In this document: positions 16,515 through 24,285 of the stretch, one piece after another
How positions within the stretch are numbered: the stretch's first letter is position 1
Layout of the letters: each line of letters opens with the position of its first letter
Source of the DNA: Thermaceae bacterium
Lineage (GTDB): Bacteria > Deinococcota > Deinococci > Deinococcales > Marinithermaceae
Assembly: GCA_026985615.1 (NCBI GenBank)
Contig: JALSQD010000031.1
Coordinates: 1 to 47,170, forward strand
DNA length: 47,170 nucleotides
Direction of reading: 5' to 3'
Made by a program: the position numbers and the translations under genes
Notes under the pieces: generated by a model
What the model saw: the letters and a program-made list of their open reading frames with translations, nothing else
Told to the model about the DNA's origin: nothing
Database searches by the model: none

Positions 16515-16867
16515 AGATGATCGTGGCCATCGTGCGGCCGGAAAAGCTCAACGACGTGCTGGAGGCGCTCTTCAAGGCCGAGGTGCGCGGCCTCACCATC
16601 AGCCGGGTGCAGGGGCACGGCGGGGGCACCGAGCGGGTGGAAACCTATCGTGGCACCACCGTGAAGATGGGCCTCTACGACAAGGTGAAGCTCGAGATCG
16701 GGGTCTCCGAGAGCTTCGTCGAGCCCACCATTCAGGCCATCCTGGCCTCGGCCCGCACCGGCGAGGTGGGCGACGGCAAGATCTTCGTGATGCCGGTGGA
16801 GCGGGTGGTGCGCATCCGCACCGGCGAGGAGGACGAGGCGGCCGTCACCCCCGTGCCCAAGGAGTAG
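16511..16867 (+). CDS. glnK: Nitrogen regulatory protein P-II (GlnK)
   Basis: A 118-residue PII signal protein that senses ATP/ADP and 2-oxoglutarate and blocks the partner Amt channel. It begins MKMIVAIVRPEKLNDVLEAL. The T-loop (about 37-55) reads GGGTERVETYRGTTVKMGL, and the nucleotide-binding TGEVGDGKIFVMPVERVVRI is intact. Tyr46 of the T-loop is present, but position 51, the uridylylation site in enterobacteria, is Val, so control by GlnD-type uridylylation is not expected. Thermus GlnK looks similar. It overlaps amtB by 4 bases and ends before a strong terminator. Confidence 0.95.
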   Translation: MKMIVAIVRPEKLNDVLEALFKAEVRGLTISRVQGHGGGTERVETYRGTTVKMGLYDKVKLEIGVSESFVEPTIQAILASARTGEVGDGKIFVMPVERVVRIRTGEEDEAAVTPVPKE

Positions 16868-16878
16868 CGGATGCAGGC

Positions 16879-16915
16879 GCGCGCGGCGGGGCACATGTCC
16901 CGCCGCGCGCTGTTT
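16879..16915 (+). terminator. Terminator of amtB-glnK
   Basis: GCGCGCGGCGGG (16879-16890) pairs perfectly with CCCGCCGCGCGC (16899-16910) around an eight-base loop, followed by TGTTT. It lies between converging genes. Confidence 0.75.
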
Positions 16916-16922
16916 GACGCGT

Positions 16923-17663
16923 TCAGACCGGGTAGGCGAAGACCGCCAGGGCGTGGTCGCCCACGCGGCCGCGCGCCACCGGGTCCATGGGCGCGAGGCT
17001 GCCGGCGGTGAGGTGCAGGCGTTCGCCGAGGACGGTCTTGACCTGTTCGCGCATGGTCTCGGGCAGGTCGCCGAAGAGGCTGCGCACCCGCACCCGGCGG
17101 TCGCCGTAGGTGCGCGCGAGCAGGCGCGCGATCGAGCCGAGCACCTGACCGCTGGGCACCGGCAGCGGCGGGGTGCGGAAGCGCCCGTTCTCGAGGGTAA
17201 TAAGCGCCCACAGCCCCAGCGCCTGGCCGAAGCGGTCGCCCAGCGGGGGGAGCATCTGGTTTTCGACGAGTTTGCTGAGGTCGTGGGTGGCGAGGAAGAA
17301 GCGCCCCTCGCTTGCCAGGCGGCGCAGCTCCTCGAGCGCGGCGTCCTCGTCCGCGCCCGCGGTGAGCAGCTCGGCGGCGCGCAGCGCCGCGGCGCCGAGG
17401 CCGGCCGATCCCAGGGCGGTGTTGACCACGCGCACCCGCTGGCCCTCGACCTGGGCCGCGGCCTCAGCCGCCATCCCGTGCATGGGGCAGAGGAGGGGTG
17501 AGGCGTGCAGGGATAAGAGGCGGTCGTAGTGCTCCAGGTAGCGGCGGTACTGGGGCTCCAGCGGCGCCTGGGGGTCGAGCAGGAGCACGCCCCGCTCGCG
17601 CGCGGCCCGGGGGCTGAGGCTGCTGCCTGGATCGGTGATCACGCCGATGATTTCGCCTTTCAT
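16923..17663 (-). CDS. DegV-like protein (divergent)
   Basis: A 246-residue protein with the shape of DegV-family fatty-acid-binding proteins. It opens IIGVITDPGSSLSPRAARERGV, continues with YDRLLSLHASPLLCPMHG, and has VRVVNTALGSAGLGAAALRAAELL where DegV proteins have the conserved D/N-S-S-MGLG segment; a LENGRF segment follows near 155. In bacteria with fatty-acid kinase, such proteins present acyl chains to FakA. The match is distant and the usual Thr/Ser acyl-carboxylate contacts are not all obvious, so the ligand is uncertain. The ATG has GGGAGGAG. It lies downstream of nadE on the same strand with a 95-base gap, so it probably has its own promoter. Confidence 0.6.
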   Translation of the reverse strand: MKGEIIGVITDPGSSLSPRAARERGVLLLDPQAPLEPQYRRYLEHYDRLLSLHASPLLCPMHGMAAEAAAQVEGQRVRVVNTALGSAGLGAAALRAAELLTAGADEDAALEELRRLASEGRFFLATHDLSKLVENQMLPPLGDRFGQALGLWALITLENGRFRTPPLPVPSGQVLGSIARLLARTYGDRRVRVRSLFGDLPETMREQVKTVLGERLHLTAGSLAPMDPVARGRVGDHALAVFAYPV

Positions 17664-17758
17664 GGCTCCTCCCGAGCGGTGGGAACGCTCATCCTAACAC
17701 TAACATGCACGCGAAGGTAGTTTTGTTGGGGAATACTTTAAGGTTTGGCCACGAAATC

Positions 17759-18610
17759 TTAATCGTCGGTGTGGAAGTCCAGCGGCCGCAGGTAGAACTC
17801 GTTGATGGCGGTGCTGCTGACGATGGCCACGGCGGGCAGGTGGCGCTTGTAGTGGGTTTGGTTGACGCGCCGCTTGACCAGCGCCACCTCCTCGGGGGTG
17901 TAGCCGAGTCCGACGATGTAGGCGTCGGGGTAGCCCTTGAGGTAGTGCTCGAGGATCACGTCGGCGCGGCGGTAGCGCACGCCCAGGTCGGCCTCGTCGG
18001 TCTGGCCCGGCTCCAGGTCGGCCGTGGGTGGCTTGTGGACGATCTCGTCGGGCACGCCCAAGTACTCGGCCAGCCCCCATACCTGGGTCTTGTAGAGGTC
18101 GCCCAGCGGGTTGACCGGCGGGCTGTCGTCGGCGTGCCAGGTGAAGTAGCCGAAGAGGCGCTCGGTCTTGTTGCCGGTGCCCAGCGGTAGGGCACGGTAC
18201 TGCTCGGACTTGTCGAAGGTGACGATCATCCGCGCCCGCGCCATCACGTTGCCCTTGCGGCGTGGGGTGATGCCGGGCGTCTGCTCGGCGTAGCCCTCGA
18301 CCATGTGGGTGATGTCTACGGTCTCGAGCTCCACGCCAAAGCGCTTGGCGACCAGCCGGGCGTGGGCGCTGGACTCGGGCGAGGAGTCGCGGTGGGGCAG
18401 GCTGAGGGCGTGGACGTTCTCCGGCCCCAGCGCCCGCGCCGCCAGCGCCAGGGTGACCGCGGAGTCCACCCCCCCGCTCACGGCCACCACGCCCTTTTCG
18501 AAGCCGCGGCCGTGGAGTTCCTCGCGGATGAAGCGCTCGAGCGCCGATGCCACCAGCGGGTAGTCGAGGTCGAGCACCTCGTGGTTGGGCACGCCGTGCA
18601 CGACCTTCAC
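17759..18610 (-). CDS. nadE: NAD synthetase, ammonia-dependent type domain
   Basis: A 283-residue ATP pyrophosphatase enzyme that amidates deamido-NAD in the last step of NAD synthesis. The pyrophosphate loop is SGGVDS (45-50). Other signatures are LPLGTGNKTERLFGYFTWHADD, INPLGD-like VNPLGDLYKTQVW, and KPPTADLEPGQTDEADLG. There is no N-terminal glutaminase domain in this chain. The gene overlaps the upstream nitrilase-type gene by 4 bases, suggesting that the two products form a split glutamine-dependent enzyme; this is inference. The start ATG at 18610 is inside that overlap. Confidence 0.92.
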   Translation of the reverse strand: MKVVHGVPNHEVLDLDYPLVASALERFIREELHGRGFEKGVVAVSGGVDSAVTLALAARALGPENVHALSLPHRDSSPESSAHARLVAKRFGVELETVDITHMVEGYAEQTPGITPRRKGNVMARARMIVTFDKSEQYRALPLGTGNKTERLFGYFTWHADDSPPVNPLGDLYKTQVWGLAEYLGVPDEIVHKPPTADLEPGQTDEADLGVRYRRADVILEHYLKGYPDAYIVGLGYTPEEVALVKRRVNQTHYKRHLPAVAIVSSTAINEFYLRPLDFHTDD

Positions 18611-19467
18611 AGCTCCTCCACCACCTTCCTCAGCTCGGGGAAGATCAGCGGCAGGCCGGCCTTGAGGTCGGCCAGCATGGGGTTGTCGTAGCGCACCGGC
18701 GGGATGCGACCCGGATCCACGTCGGCGATGAGCACCGCCTCCTCGAACTCGGGCGCGCGCGCCAGCACCTCGCCCTCGGGCCCGGCTATCAGGCTGCCGC
18801 CGCTCATCAGCTTGCCCGCCTCACTGCCCACCAGGCTAGCGAGCGCCACGTAGAGGCCGTGCTCGCCCGAGACCGCCCGGGCAAGCGTCTCCCAGCGCTC
18901 CACGTTGGCCGGGGCCCGGCCGCCAAAGCCGCGGGCGGGCGAGGCCGAGGGCACGTAGATGATCTCGGCCCCCTGCAACGCGGCGATGGTGGCGGTCACG
19001 GTGTGCCAGAAGTCCTCGCAGATTAACATTGCGGCGCGGCCGAAGCGGGTGGTGAAGCTGGTTAGCTCGTGGCCGCGGTCGAGGAAGCGCTCCTCGTCGA
19101 AGACGCCGTAGGTGGGCAAGAAGATCTTGCGGTGCCGGTGCACCAGGCCGCGCCCGCCCAGCTCCAGGTAGGCCGCGGTGTTGTAGTAGCTGCCGCCGTC
19201 GCGCTCGTAGAAGCCGATCACCAGGTCGAGCGGCTTCTGGTAATGCTCGGCGTGCCAGCCGGCCAGCCGGTCCTCCAGCTCGGTGGCCTCGAGCGCCAGC
19301 TCGCGCACGCCCCCCTGCAGAAAGTAGCCGGTGGGGTAGGCCTCGGGCACCACCGCCACGTCCACGTCTTCGTCCCGCAGCGCCAGCAGGGCCCGTTGCA
19401 GGTGCTCGAGGTTGCGGTGGATGCGGCCCTTCTGGGGCTTTAATTGCAGGAGCGCGTGGCGGACCAT
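18607..19467 (-). CDS. Nitrilase superfamily amidohydrolase, possible glutaminase partner of NadE
   Basis: A 286-residue carbon-nitrogen hydrolase. The catalytic triad is Glu42 (VVPEAYPTGY), Lys114 (HRKIFLPTYGVFDE) and Cys150 (LICEDFWH). GVFDE and the CEDFWH elbow resemble the glutaminase domain of two-domain NAD synthetases. The 4-base overlap with nadE supports supply of ammonia from glutamine to NadE. Alternatives are a free-standing amidase. The ATG at 19467 has a TATCCT box 8 bases upstream, compatible with a leaderless start. Confidence 0.82.
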   Translation of the reverse strand: MVRHALLQLKPQKGRIHRNLEHLQRALLALRDEDVDVAVVPEAYPTGYFLQGGVRELALEATELEDRLAGWHAEHYQKPLDLVIGFYERDGGSYYNTAAYLELGGRGLVHRHRKIFLPTYGVFDEERFLDRGHELTSFTTRFGRAAMLICEDFWHTVTATIAALQGAEIIYVPSASPARGFGGRAPANVERWETLARAVSGEHGLYVALASLVGSEAGKLMSGGSLIAGPEGEVLARAPEFEEAVLIADVDPGRIPPVRYDNPMLADLKAGLPLIFPELRKVVEEL

Positions 19468-19475
19468 ACCCTTCT

Positions 19476-19481
19476 AGGATA
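19476..19481 (-). promoter_or_regulatory. Possible -10 box (TATCCT) of the nitrilase-nadE pair
   Basis: On the minus strand TATCCT precedes the ATG at 19467 by 8 bases, slightly longer than the 6-7 seen at other genes here. Confidence 0.3.
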
Positions 19482-19531
19482 CCGCGCTACAATGGGAACT
19501 ACACCCGGGCAGACCCGGAAAGGAGGGAGCC

Positions 19532-19972
19532 ATGGCGACGGTACGCCAGATCTTGGACGGCAAGGGGCACGAGGTGTATACGGTGCGGCCCGAGGCGACG
19601 GTCTTCGAGGCGCTCGAGAAGATGGCCGAGTACAACGTAGGAGCGCTGCCGGTGGTGGACGCCTCCGGTCGGCTCGTGGGTATCTTCTCGGAGCGCGACT
19701 ACGCCCGCAAGGTGATCCTGCGGGGCAAGGCTTCGAAGGACGTCCCGGTGAGCGAGATCATGAGCACGCACGTGCTCTACGTCACTCCCGAGACCACCGA
19801 CTGGCAGTGCATGGCGCTGATGACCGACAAGCGCGTGCGGCACCTACCGGTCATGGAGGAGGGACGCCTCGTCGGCTTCGTCTCGATCGGCGACGTGGTC
19901 AAGTCGATCATGAACGAGCAACGCTTCCAGATCGAGCAGCTCGAGCAGTACATCGCCAGCGGCGGCAACTAG
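19532..19972 (+). CDS. CBS domain pair protein
   Basis: A 146-residue stand-alone protein of two CBS domains (about 5-65 and 73-130; ALPVVDASGRLVGIFSERDY and HLPVMEEGRLVGFVSIGDVV). Such Bateman modules bind adenine nucleotides and regulate partner proteins. It ends with a helical tail, NEQRFQIEQLEQYI. No partner is fused and none is obvious nearby. AAGGAGGGAG precedes the ATG, and TACAAT at 19488-19493 may be its -10 box. It converges on the esterase gene with a 4-base stop overlap. Confidence 0.9.
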   Translation: MATVRQILDGKGHEVYTVRPEATVFEALEKMAEYNVGALPVVDASGRLVGIFSERDYARKVILRGKASKDVPVSEIMSTHVLYVTPETTDWQCMALMTDKRVRHLPVMEEGRLVGFVSIGDVVKSIMNEQRFQIEQLEQYIASGGN

Positions 19973-20658
19973 GCGAGCGCTCGGTCGAGCCAGTTCGCGA
20001 TCTCGGCAGCCACGGCTTCGGCGTTTCGGTCGAGCAGCAGGTCGTGGCCGCTGTCCGGCGCGACCCAAAGCGTCTTGTCTTCGCTGCCCAGCAGGTCGTG
20101 GTAGCGGCGGACCGCGGCGGCGGGGATGACCTTGTCGTGCTCGGCCTGCACCACCAGCGCCGGCGCGGCGACGTGCGGCAGCCATTCGGGCGCCTGACGG
20201 CTGAGTTTGAGCAGCTCCACGAAGGCGCGGCTGGGGAAGTAGGGGTAGTTGGGGTTTTGAGCGCGCAGCTCGGGGTCGTGGATCGAGTCCGTGCCCGGGA
20301 GCTTGCGCAGCAGCCAGGTGAGATAGGGCGCGAGTGGCGCCAGGCGGTTCTGGAAGCCGAGCGCCGGAACCGCCGCCACCAGCGCGCGTGGAGGCTTCTT
20401 CGCCGCCAGGTAGGCGGCGAGCAGCGCTCCCATAGAGAGCCCGATTAGTGCGAAGTTGTCGAGCCCTTCGGCGGCACGCTCTACGTCGGTCTTCCAGTCG
20501 GTGGCACGAACGCCGGCGAGGTCTTCGGGACGGGTGCCGTGGCCGGTGAGGGTAGGCATGTGGGGCCGGTAGCCCCGGGTTTCGAGCAGGTTCGGCAGTG
20601 GGCCCCAGACGCGGGTGGGGTGGGAAGTGAAGCCGTGAACGAGTATAATATCTATCAT
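19969..20658 (-). CDS. Alpha/beta hydrolase, carboxylesterase type
   Basis: A 229-residue alpha/beta hydrolase similar to thermostable monoacylglycerol/carboxylesterases. The oxyanion segment is LVHGFTSHP, the nucleophile is Ser75 in GLSMG, and the acid and base are Asp175 (QAEHDKVIP) and His205 (PDSGHD). No signal peptide, so cytoplasmic; the ester substrate is not predictable. The ATG has AAGGGG six bases upstream. Its AT-rich promoter region is shared with the divergent DUF4388 gene. Confidence 0.88.
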   Translation of the reverse strand: MIDIILVHGFTSHPTRVWGPLPNLLETRGYRPHMPTLTGHGTRPEDLAGVRATDWKTDVERAAEGLDNFALIGLSMGALLAAYLAAKKPPRALVAAVPALGFQNRLAPLAPYLTWLLRKLPGTDSIHDPELRAQNPNYPYFPSRAFVELLKLSRQAPEWLPHVAAPALVVQAEHDKVIPAAAVRRYHDLLGSEDKTLWVAPDSGHDLLLDRNAEAVAAEIANWLDRALA

Positions 20659-20726
20659 CTTTGCCCCTTATTTTGCATGATTTTTCAACCCTAATCCAAT
20701 GCGAGAAGCCGGCCTTAGGTGTCCTG

Positions 20727-20752
20727 GTGTTAACAAAGTGTTAATCTAAGAT
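20727..20752 (+). promoter_or_regulatory. Direct repeat GTGTTAA upstream of the DUF4388 gene
   Basis: GTGTTAA occurs at 20727-20733 and 20738-20744, an 11-base period, just before TAAGAT (20747-20752), a candidate -10 box. TTAACA and TTAATC five bases apart resemble a PhoP/PhoB-type response-regulator site. The spacing is what an activator at the -35 position would need. The regulator is not identified. Confidence 0.35.
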
Positions 20753-20784
20753 CAAATACGTGATTGCGATACCGAGGAGGCGTC

Positions 20785-21594
20785 GTGCTAAAAGGCAATC
20801 TCTCCGAGTTCCCCCTGGGCACCCTCATGCAAACCCTGGCGGCGGCCGGCCGTAGCGGGGTCCTCGTCGTGAGCCCTCCCTGGACCGAAGGCCGGGTCGC
20901 CCTCAAGGACGGAGCCCTCTACGCCGCCGAGATCGGGCTGCGTCGAGGGTGGGCGGCCATCGAGCTGCTCGCGGGTTTGCGGCGTGCCCCCTTCGTCTTC
21001 GACGACCGGGTGGCCCTCCCCGCCGAGGCCAACCTGACCCTCCCTCTGGAAACGGCGCTCGCGCGGCTTCTCGCCGTGGGTGACCGCTGGGCGGGGCTCG
21101 CCCACCTTCCCGGTGACTGGCAGGTGGGGGTGGAGCTCACGCGCAAGAGCGGCGAGCTCAAGCTCACCCCGGTGATGCTGCAGGTGCTGGGCCTGTTGGA
21201 GGGGCGCTCAATCGGGCAGATTCTCGAGGAGGCGGAGGCGCCCCCGCTGGAGGTAGCCGAGGCGCTCGACCATCTCCTCGCCGAGGGGGTGCTGCGCCTG
21301 AGCACCCCCGCGCAGATGCAGGCGGAGGAACTCGTGGCGCTCAGCTTCTACGGCAAGGAAACGGGGGTGGCCTACGTGGACGCGGCGCTCTACGCAGGGT
21401 GGCAGAAGATGCTGCCGCAGCCCTTTTTCCTGCGTGTCCGCTCGCCGCGGGGCGCCGAGCAGGTTTTCGAGGTGCGCCCGCGCAACGACATCCCGGGGCG
21501 CGTCATGCTCAACGACCGCGACCTGCGCAAGCTCCGGGTGGCCCGGGGCGTCAAGCTGACCGTTCAACCCGAGCTTTCGGCGGAGGGTTCCTAG
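20785..21594 (+). CDS. DUF4388 (PatA N-terminal-like) domain protein
   Basis: A 269-residue protein. Residues about 1-100 (LKGNLSEFPLGTLMQTLAAAGRSGVLVV, then GRVALKDGALYAAEIGLRRGWAAIELL) are a DUF4388 domain, found in bacterial signalling proteins linked to motility and to Roadblock/GTPase modules. The middle (about 120-185) looks winged-helix-like (MLQVLGLLEGRSIGQILEEA). The C-terminus is basic and contains RNDIPGRVMLNDRDLRKLRV. GTG at 20785 follows GAGGAGG by four bases; an upstream in-frame TTG would overlap the ribosome-binding site. A symporter gene follows 18 bases later. A link to the Roadblock operon at 5167-10692 is possible but only by family association. Confidence 0.75.
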   Translation: MLKGNLSEFPLGTLMQTLAAAGRSGVLVVSPPWTEGRVALKDGALYAAEIGLRRGWAAIELLAGLRRAPFVFDDRVALPAEANLTLPLETALARLLAVGDRWAGLAHLPGDWQVGVELTRKSGELKLTPVMLQVLGLLEGRSIGQILEEAEAPPLEVAEALDHLLAEGVLRLSTPAQMQAEELVALSFYGKETGVAYVDAALYAGWQKMLPQPFFLRVRSPRGAEQVFEVRPRNDIPGRVMLNDRDLRKLRVARGVKLTVQPELSAEGS

Positions 21595-21612
21595 GTGGAG
21601 GGGGCTTGTGAG

Positions 21613-22962
21613 ATGAACGTACTGGATTGGATCAACCGGATCAACGGCTGGGTGTGGGGCTTCGAGATGATGCTGGTCTTCCTGGCGGTGGGGCTGTACC
21701 TTTCCTTCCGCACCGGCTTCATCCAGTTCACCCGCTTCGGCGTGATCTTGCGCGAGACGCTGGGCGCCATCCGCGAGCGCACGCTGGGCAGCGGCGGGGA
21801 GATCTCGCCCTTCCAGGCCACCATGATCGCCCTGGGGGCGACGCTCGGTTCGGGAAATATCGTGGGGGTTACCTCGGCAATCCTCATCGGCGGTCCCGGG
21901 GCCATCTTTTGGATGTGGGTGGCGGCGCTGGTGGGGATGGCCACCAAGTTCGCCGAGGCCACCCTGGCCGTACACTACCGCCAGCAGTTCGCCGACGGCT
22001 CCGTCTCGGGCGGGCCAATGTATTACATCGCCCGCGGTCTGGGTTTGTCCTGGCTGGGCGCGCTCTTCGCCATCTTTGCCGCGATCGCCGCCTTCGGCAT
22101 CGGCAACGTGGTGCAGGTAAGCGCGCTCTCGGGGGCGTTGAGCAACAACCTGGGCGTGCCCCCGGCCTGGACCGGGCTCTTCGCGGCGCTGGTGGTGGCG
22201 TTCGTGCTGGCGGGTGGCGTGCGGCGGATAGCGCGCTTCGCCCAGGCGCTGGTACCGCTGATGATCGCTCTCTACCTGCTGGTGGCGACGGCGGCGCTGG
22301 TGGTCAACGCCCAGAACCTGGGGGCGGCCTTCCTCTCGATCTTCCAAAGCGCCTTCAATCTCCAGGCCGGCTTCGGCGGGGCCGTGGGAGTGGCCATGAT
22401 CGAGATGATTCGCGCTGGTGTGGGGCGCGGCATCTTCTCCAACGAGGCGGGGCTTGGATCGGCGGCGATCGCGCACGCGCAGGCGCAGGTTGACCATCCG
22501 GTGCGCCAGGGCTTCTGGGGCGTGGTCGAGGTCTTTCTCGACACCATCGTGATCAACACTTTCACCGCGCTGGTGGTGCTCTCGGCGGGGTCGTGGATGA
22601 CCGGCGGGCTGGCCTTCGACGTGCTCATGGGCAGCTTCGGAACGCTGGGGGCGGCTAAGGCGCTGATGCCCATCGTGCTCAGCCTCTTCGTGTTCACCAC
22701 CCTGATCTCCTGGGCCTTCTACGGCGAGGAGTCGGCTGTCTTCCTCTTTGGCGAGGGGATTCGTTGGCCCTACCGGCTGGCCTTCGCGGTGCTCGCTTTC
22801 GTGGGCGGGCTGGGCAGTTTTGGGGCGCTCGTCAAGGTTTCCGATACGATGAACGGTCTCATGGCGGTGCCCAACCTGATCGCGCTGGTGCTGCTCGCGG
22901 GGGTGGTGGCCAAGCTGACGCGCGGCTTCTTCTCTGGCGAGCCTTGGACGCCCCCCAAGTAG
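21613..22962 (+). CDS. Sodium:alanine/glycine symporter (AGCS family)
   Basis: A 449-residue secondary transporter of alanine or glycine with Na+. Family signatures are LRETLGAIRER, SPFQATMIALGATLGSGNIVGV, GPGAIFWMWVAALVGMATKF, GGPMYYIARGLG and AGVGRGIFSNEAGLGSAAIAH, with about 10-11 TM helices. I start it at ATG 21613, which has GGAGGGGG eight bases upstream. The GTG at 21595 directly after the preceding stop is in frame but has no site of its own. It is likely cotranscribed with the DUF4388 gene and ends before a strong terminator. Confidence 0.93.
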   Translation: MNVLDWINRINGWVWGFEMMLVFLAVGLYLSFRTGFIQFTRFGVILRETLGAIRERTLGSGGEISPFQATMIALGATLGSGNIVGVTSAILIGGPGAIFWMWVAALVGMATKFAEATLAVHYRQQFADGSVSGGPMYYIARGLGLSWLGALFAIFAAIAAFGIGNVVQVSALSGALSNNLGVPPAWTGLFAALVVAFVLAGGVRRIARFAQALVPLMIALYLLVATAALVVNAQNLGAAFLSIFQSAFNLQAGFGGAVGVAMIEMIRAGVGRGIFSNEAGLGSAAIAHAQAQVDHPVRQGFWGVVEVFLDTIVINTFTALVVLSAGSWMTGGLAFDVLMGSFGTLGAAKALMPIVLSLFVFTTLISWAFYGEESAVFLFGEGIRWPYRLAFAVLAFVGGLGSFGALVKVSDTMNGLMAVPNLIALVLLAGVVAKLTRGFFSGEPWTPPK

Positions 22963-22974
22963 ACGCCGGAAGCC

Positions 22975-23006
22975 GGGCGCGCGGCCCGCGGGCCACGCGC
23001 CCTTTT
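22975..23006 (+). terminator. Terminator of the symporter gene
   Basis: GGGCGCG (22975-22981) pairs with CGCGCCC (22996-23002), extended by GGCC/GGCC inside, and is followed by TTTT. Confidence 0.75.
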
Positions 23007-23007
23007 G

Positions 23008-23013
23008 TATGCT
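23008..23013 (+). promoter_or_regulatory. -10 box (TATGCT), leaderless type, ubiX
   Basis: TATGCT, then GAACGG, then the GTG start at 23020. It lies immediately after the terminator of the upstream gene, so a new transcript must begin here; no ribosome-binding site is present. Confidence 0.6.
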
Positions 23014-23019
23014 GAACGG

Positions 23020-23574
23020 GTGAAACGGATCGTCGTGGGGGTGAGCGGGGCTTCGGGCATGCCCTATGCCCGGCACCTACTCGAGACGCTGGCGCAGCGA
23101 GAAGTGCTCGAGGTCCACCTGGTGCTCAGCGAGGGGGCGCGGCGGGTGCTCGCGCGCGAGGGGTGCGAGGCCGCGGCGCTCGAGCGCCTGGTCCAGCGCG
23201 TGCACGACCCGCGCGACCTCGGTGCGCCACTCGCCTCGGGCAGCTTCCGCACCGCGGGCATGGTCGTGGTGCCGGCGAGCGCGACCACGCTGGGCAAGCT
23301 GGCGGCGGGCATTGCCGACAACCTGCTTTTGCGCGCGGCCTACGTCCACCTCAAGGAGCGCCGGCCGCTCGTCGTGGTGCCGCGCGAGACGCCGCTGCCG
23401 CAGGTGACGCTCGAGGCCATGCTGAAGCTGGCGCAGGCGGGGGCGGTGATCCTGCCCGCGAGCCCGGGATTCTACCACCGCCCCCAGACGATCGAAGACC
23501 TGCTGGCCTTCGTGACCCAGCGGATCCTCGACCACCTCGGCCTCGAGGCCGAGGGGCCGCGGTGGGAGGGCTAG
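23020..23574 (+). CDS. ubiX: Flavin prenyltransferase UbiX
   Basis: A 184-residue enzyme that makes prenylated FMN from FMNH2 and dimethylallyl phosphate, the cofactor of UbiD-type decarboxylases. Motifs are IVVGVSGASGMPYARHLLE at the start, PASATTLGKLAAGIADNLLLRAA in the middle (flavin binding) and VPRETPLPQVTLEAMLKL. No ubiD is within the window. GTG at 23020 is set by the leaderless -10 box; the upstream in-frame TTG lies inside the terminator tail. ispD follows after two bases. Confidence 0.94.
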   Translation: MKRIVVGVSGASGMPYARHLLETLAQREVLEVHLVLSEGARRVLAREGCEAAALERLVQRVHDPRDLGAPLASGSFRTAGMVVVPASATTLGKLAAGIADNLLLRAAYVHLKERRPLVVVPRETPLPQVTLEAMLKLAQAGAVILPASPGFYHRPQTIEDLLAFVTQRILDHLGLEAEGPRWEG

Positions 23575-23576
23575 GT

Positions 23577-24236
23577 GTGGCGGGTTACGGCGTGAGCGTT
23601 TCGGTGTTAATTCCCGCGGCGGGCCAGGGGGAGCGGCTGGGCAGGGGGCCCAAGGCCTTCGTGAAGGTGGGCGGGCGCACGCTGCTCGAGTGGGCGGTTT
23701 CCGCCTTTGGCTGGGCTGAGGAGGTCTGGGTGGCCCTGCCGCCGGGGGTGGATTCGCCGGCGTTGGGTCCGCGCGTGCGCTTCGTCGAGGGGGGTACGGA
23801 GCGGCAGGAGAGCGTGACGCGGATGCTCGAGCGCGCCCGCGGCGACGTGGTGCTCGTTCACGATGCTGCCCGCCCCTTCGTCGTGCCCGAGGTCGTGGAC
23901 CGACTCATGGCCGCCGTGGCCCTGGGCGGAGCCGCGGTGCCGGTGGTGCCGGTGCCCGACACGCTCATCGAGCCCGAGGAGGGCCGCTACGGTCCTGCGC
24001 TCGACCGCAGCCGCTACGCCCTGGTGCAGACGCCCCAGGTCTTCTTTCGCGAGGTCCTGGCCGAGGCCCACCAGCTGGCGCGCACCCGCAGCCTGACGGC
24101 CACCGACGAAGCCCAGCTGGTGCGCGCCCTGGGCTATCCCGTCGAGCTGGTTCCCGGCGACCGCCGCATGTTCAAGGTCACCTACCCCGAGGACCTGGCC
24201 CTGGCCGAGGCGCTCGCGAGCCACTGGCGGGTGTGA
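23577..24236 (+). CDS. ispD: 2-C-methyl-D-erythritol 4-phosphate cytidylyltransferase IspD
   Basis: A 219-residue enzyme of the non-mevalonate isoprenoid pathway that couples MEP to CTP. Signatures are VLIPAAGQGERLG and PKAFVKVGGRTLLEW (nucleotide loop), VLVHDAARPFV, YALVQTPQVF and ATDEAQLVRALGYPVELVPG. GTG at 23577 was chosen because GGGAGGG lies six bases upstream inside ubiX; GTG at 23592 is possible. UbiX uses dimethylallyl phosphate, so an isoprenoid theme links the pair. A much longer open frame in this phase reaches back across ubiX but is only a shadow. Confidence 0.95.
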   Translation: MAGYGVSVSVLIPAAGQGERLGRGPKAFVKVGGRTLLEWAVSAFGWAEEVWVALPPGVDSPALGPRVRFVEGGTERQESVTRMLERARGDVVLVHDAARPFVVPEVVDRLMAAVALGGAAVPVVPVPDTLIEPEEGRYGPALDRSRYALVQTPQVFFREVLAEAHQLARTRSLTATDEAQLVRALGYPVELVPGDRRMFKVTYPEDLALAEALASHWRV

Positions 24237-24285
24237 CGGATCGGCGCCGCCGCCTCGCCTCCAGGTCTACAATCGAGTCAGGAAG

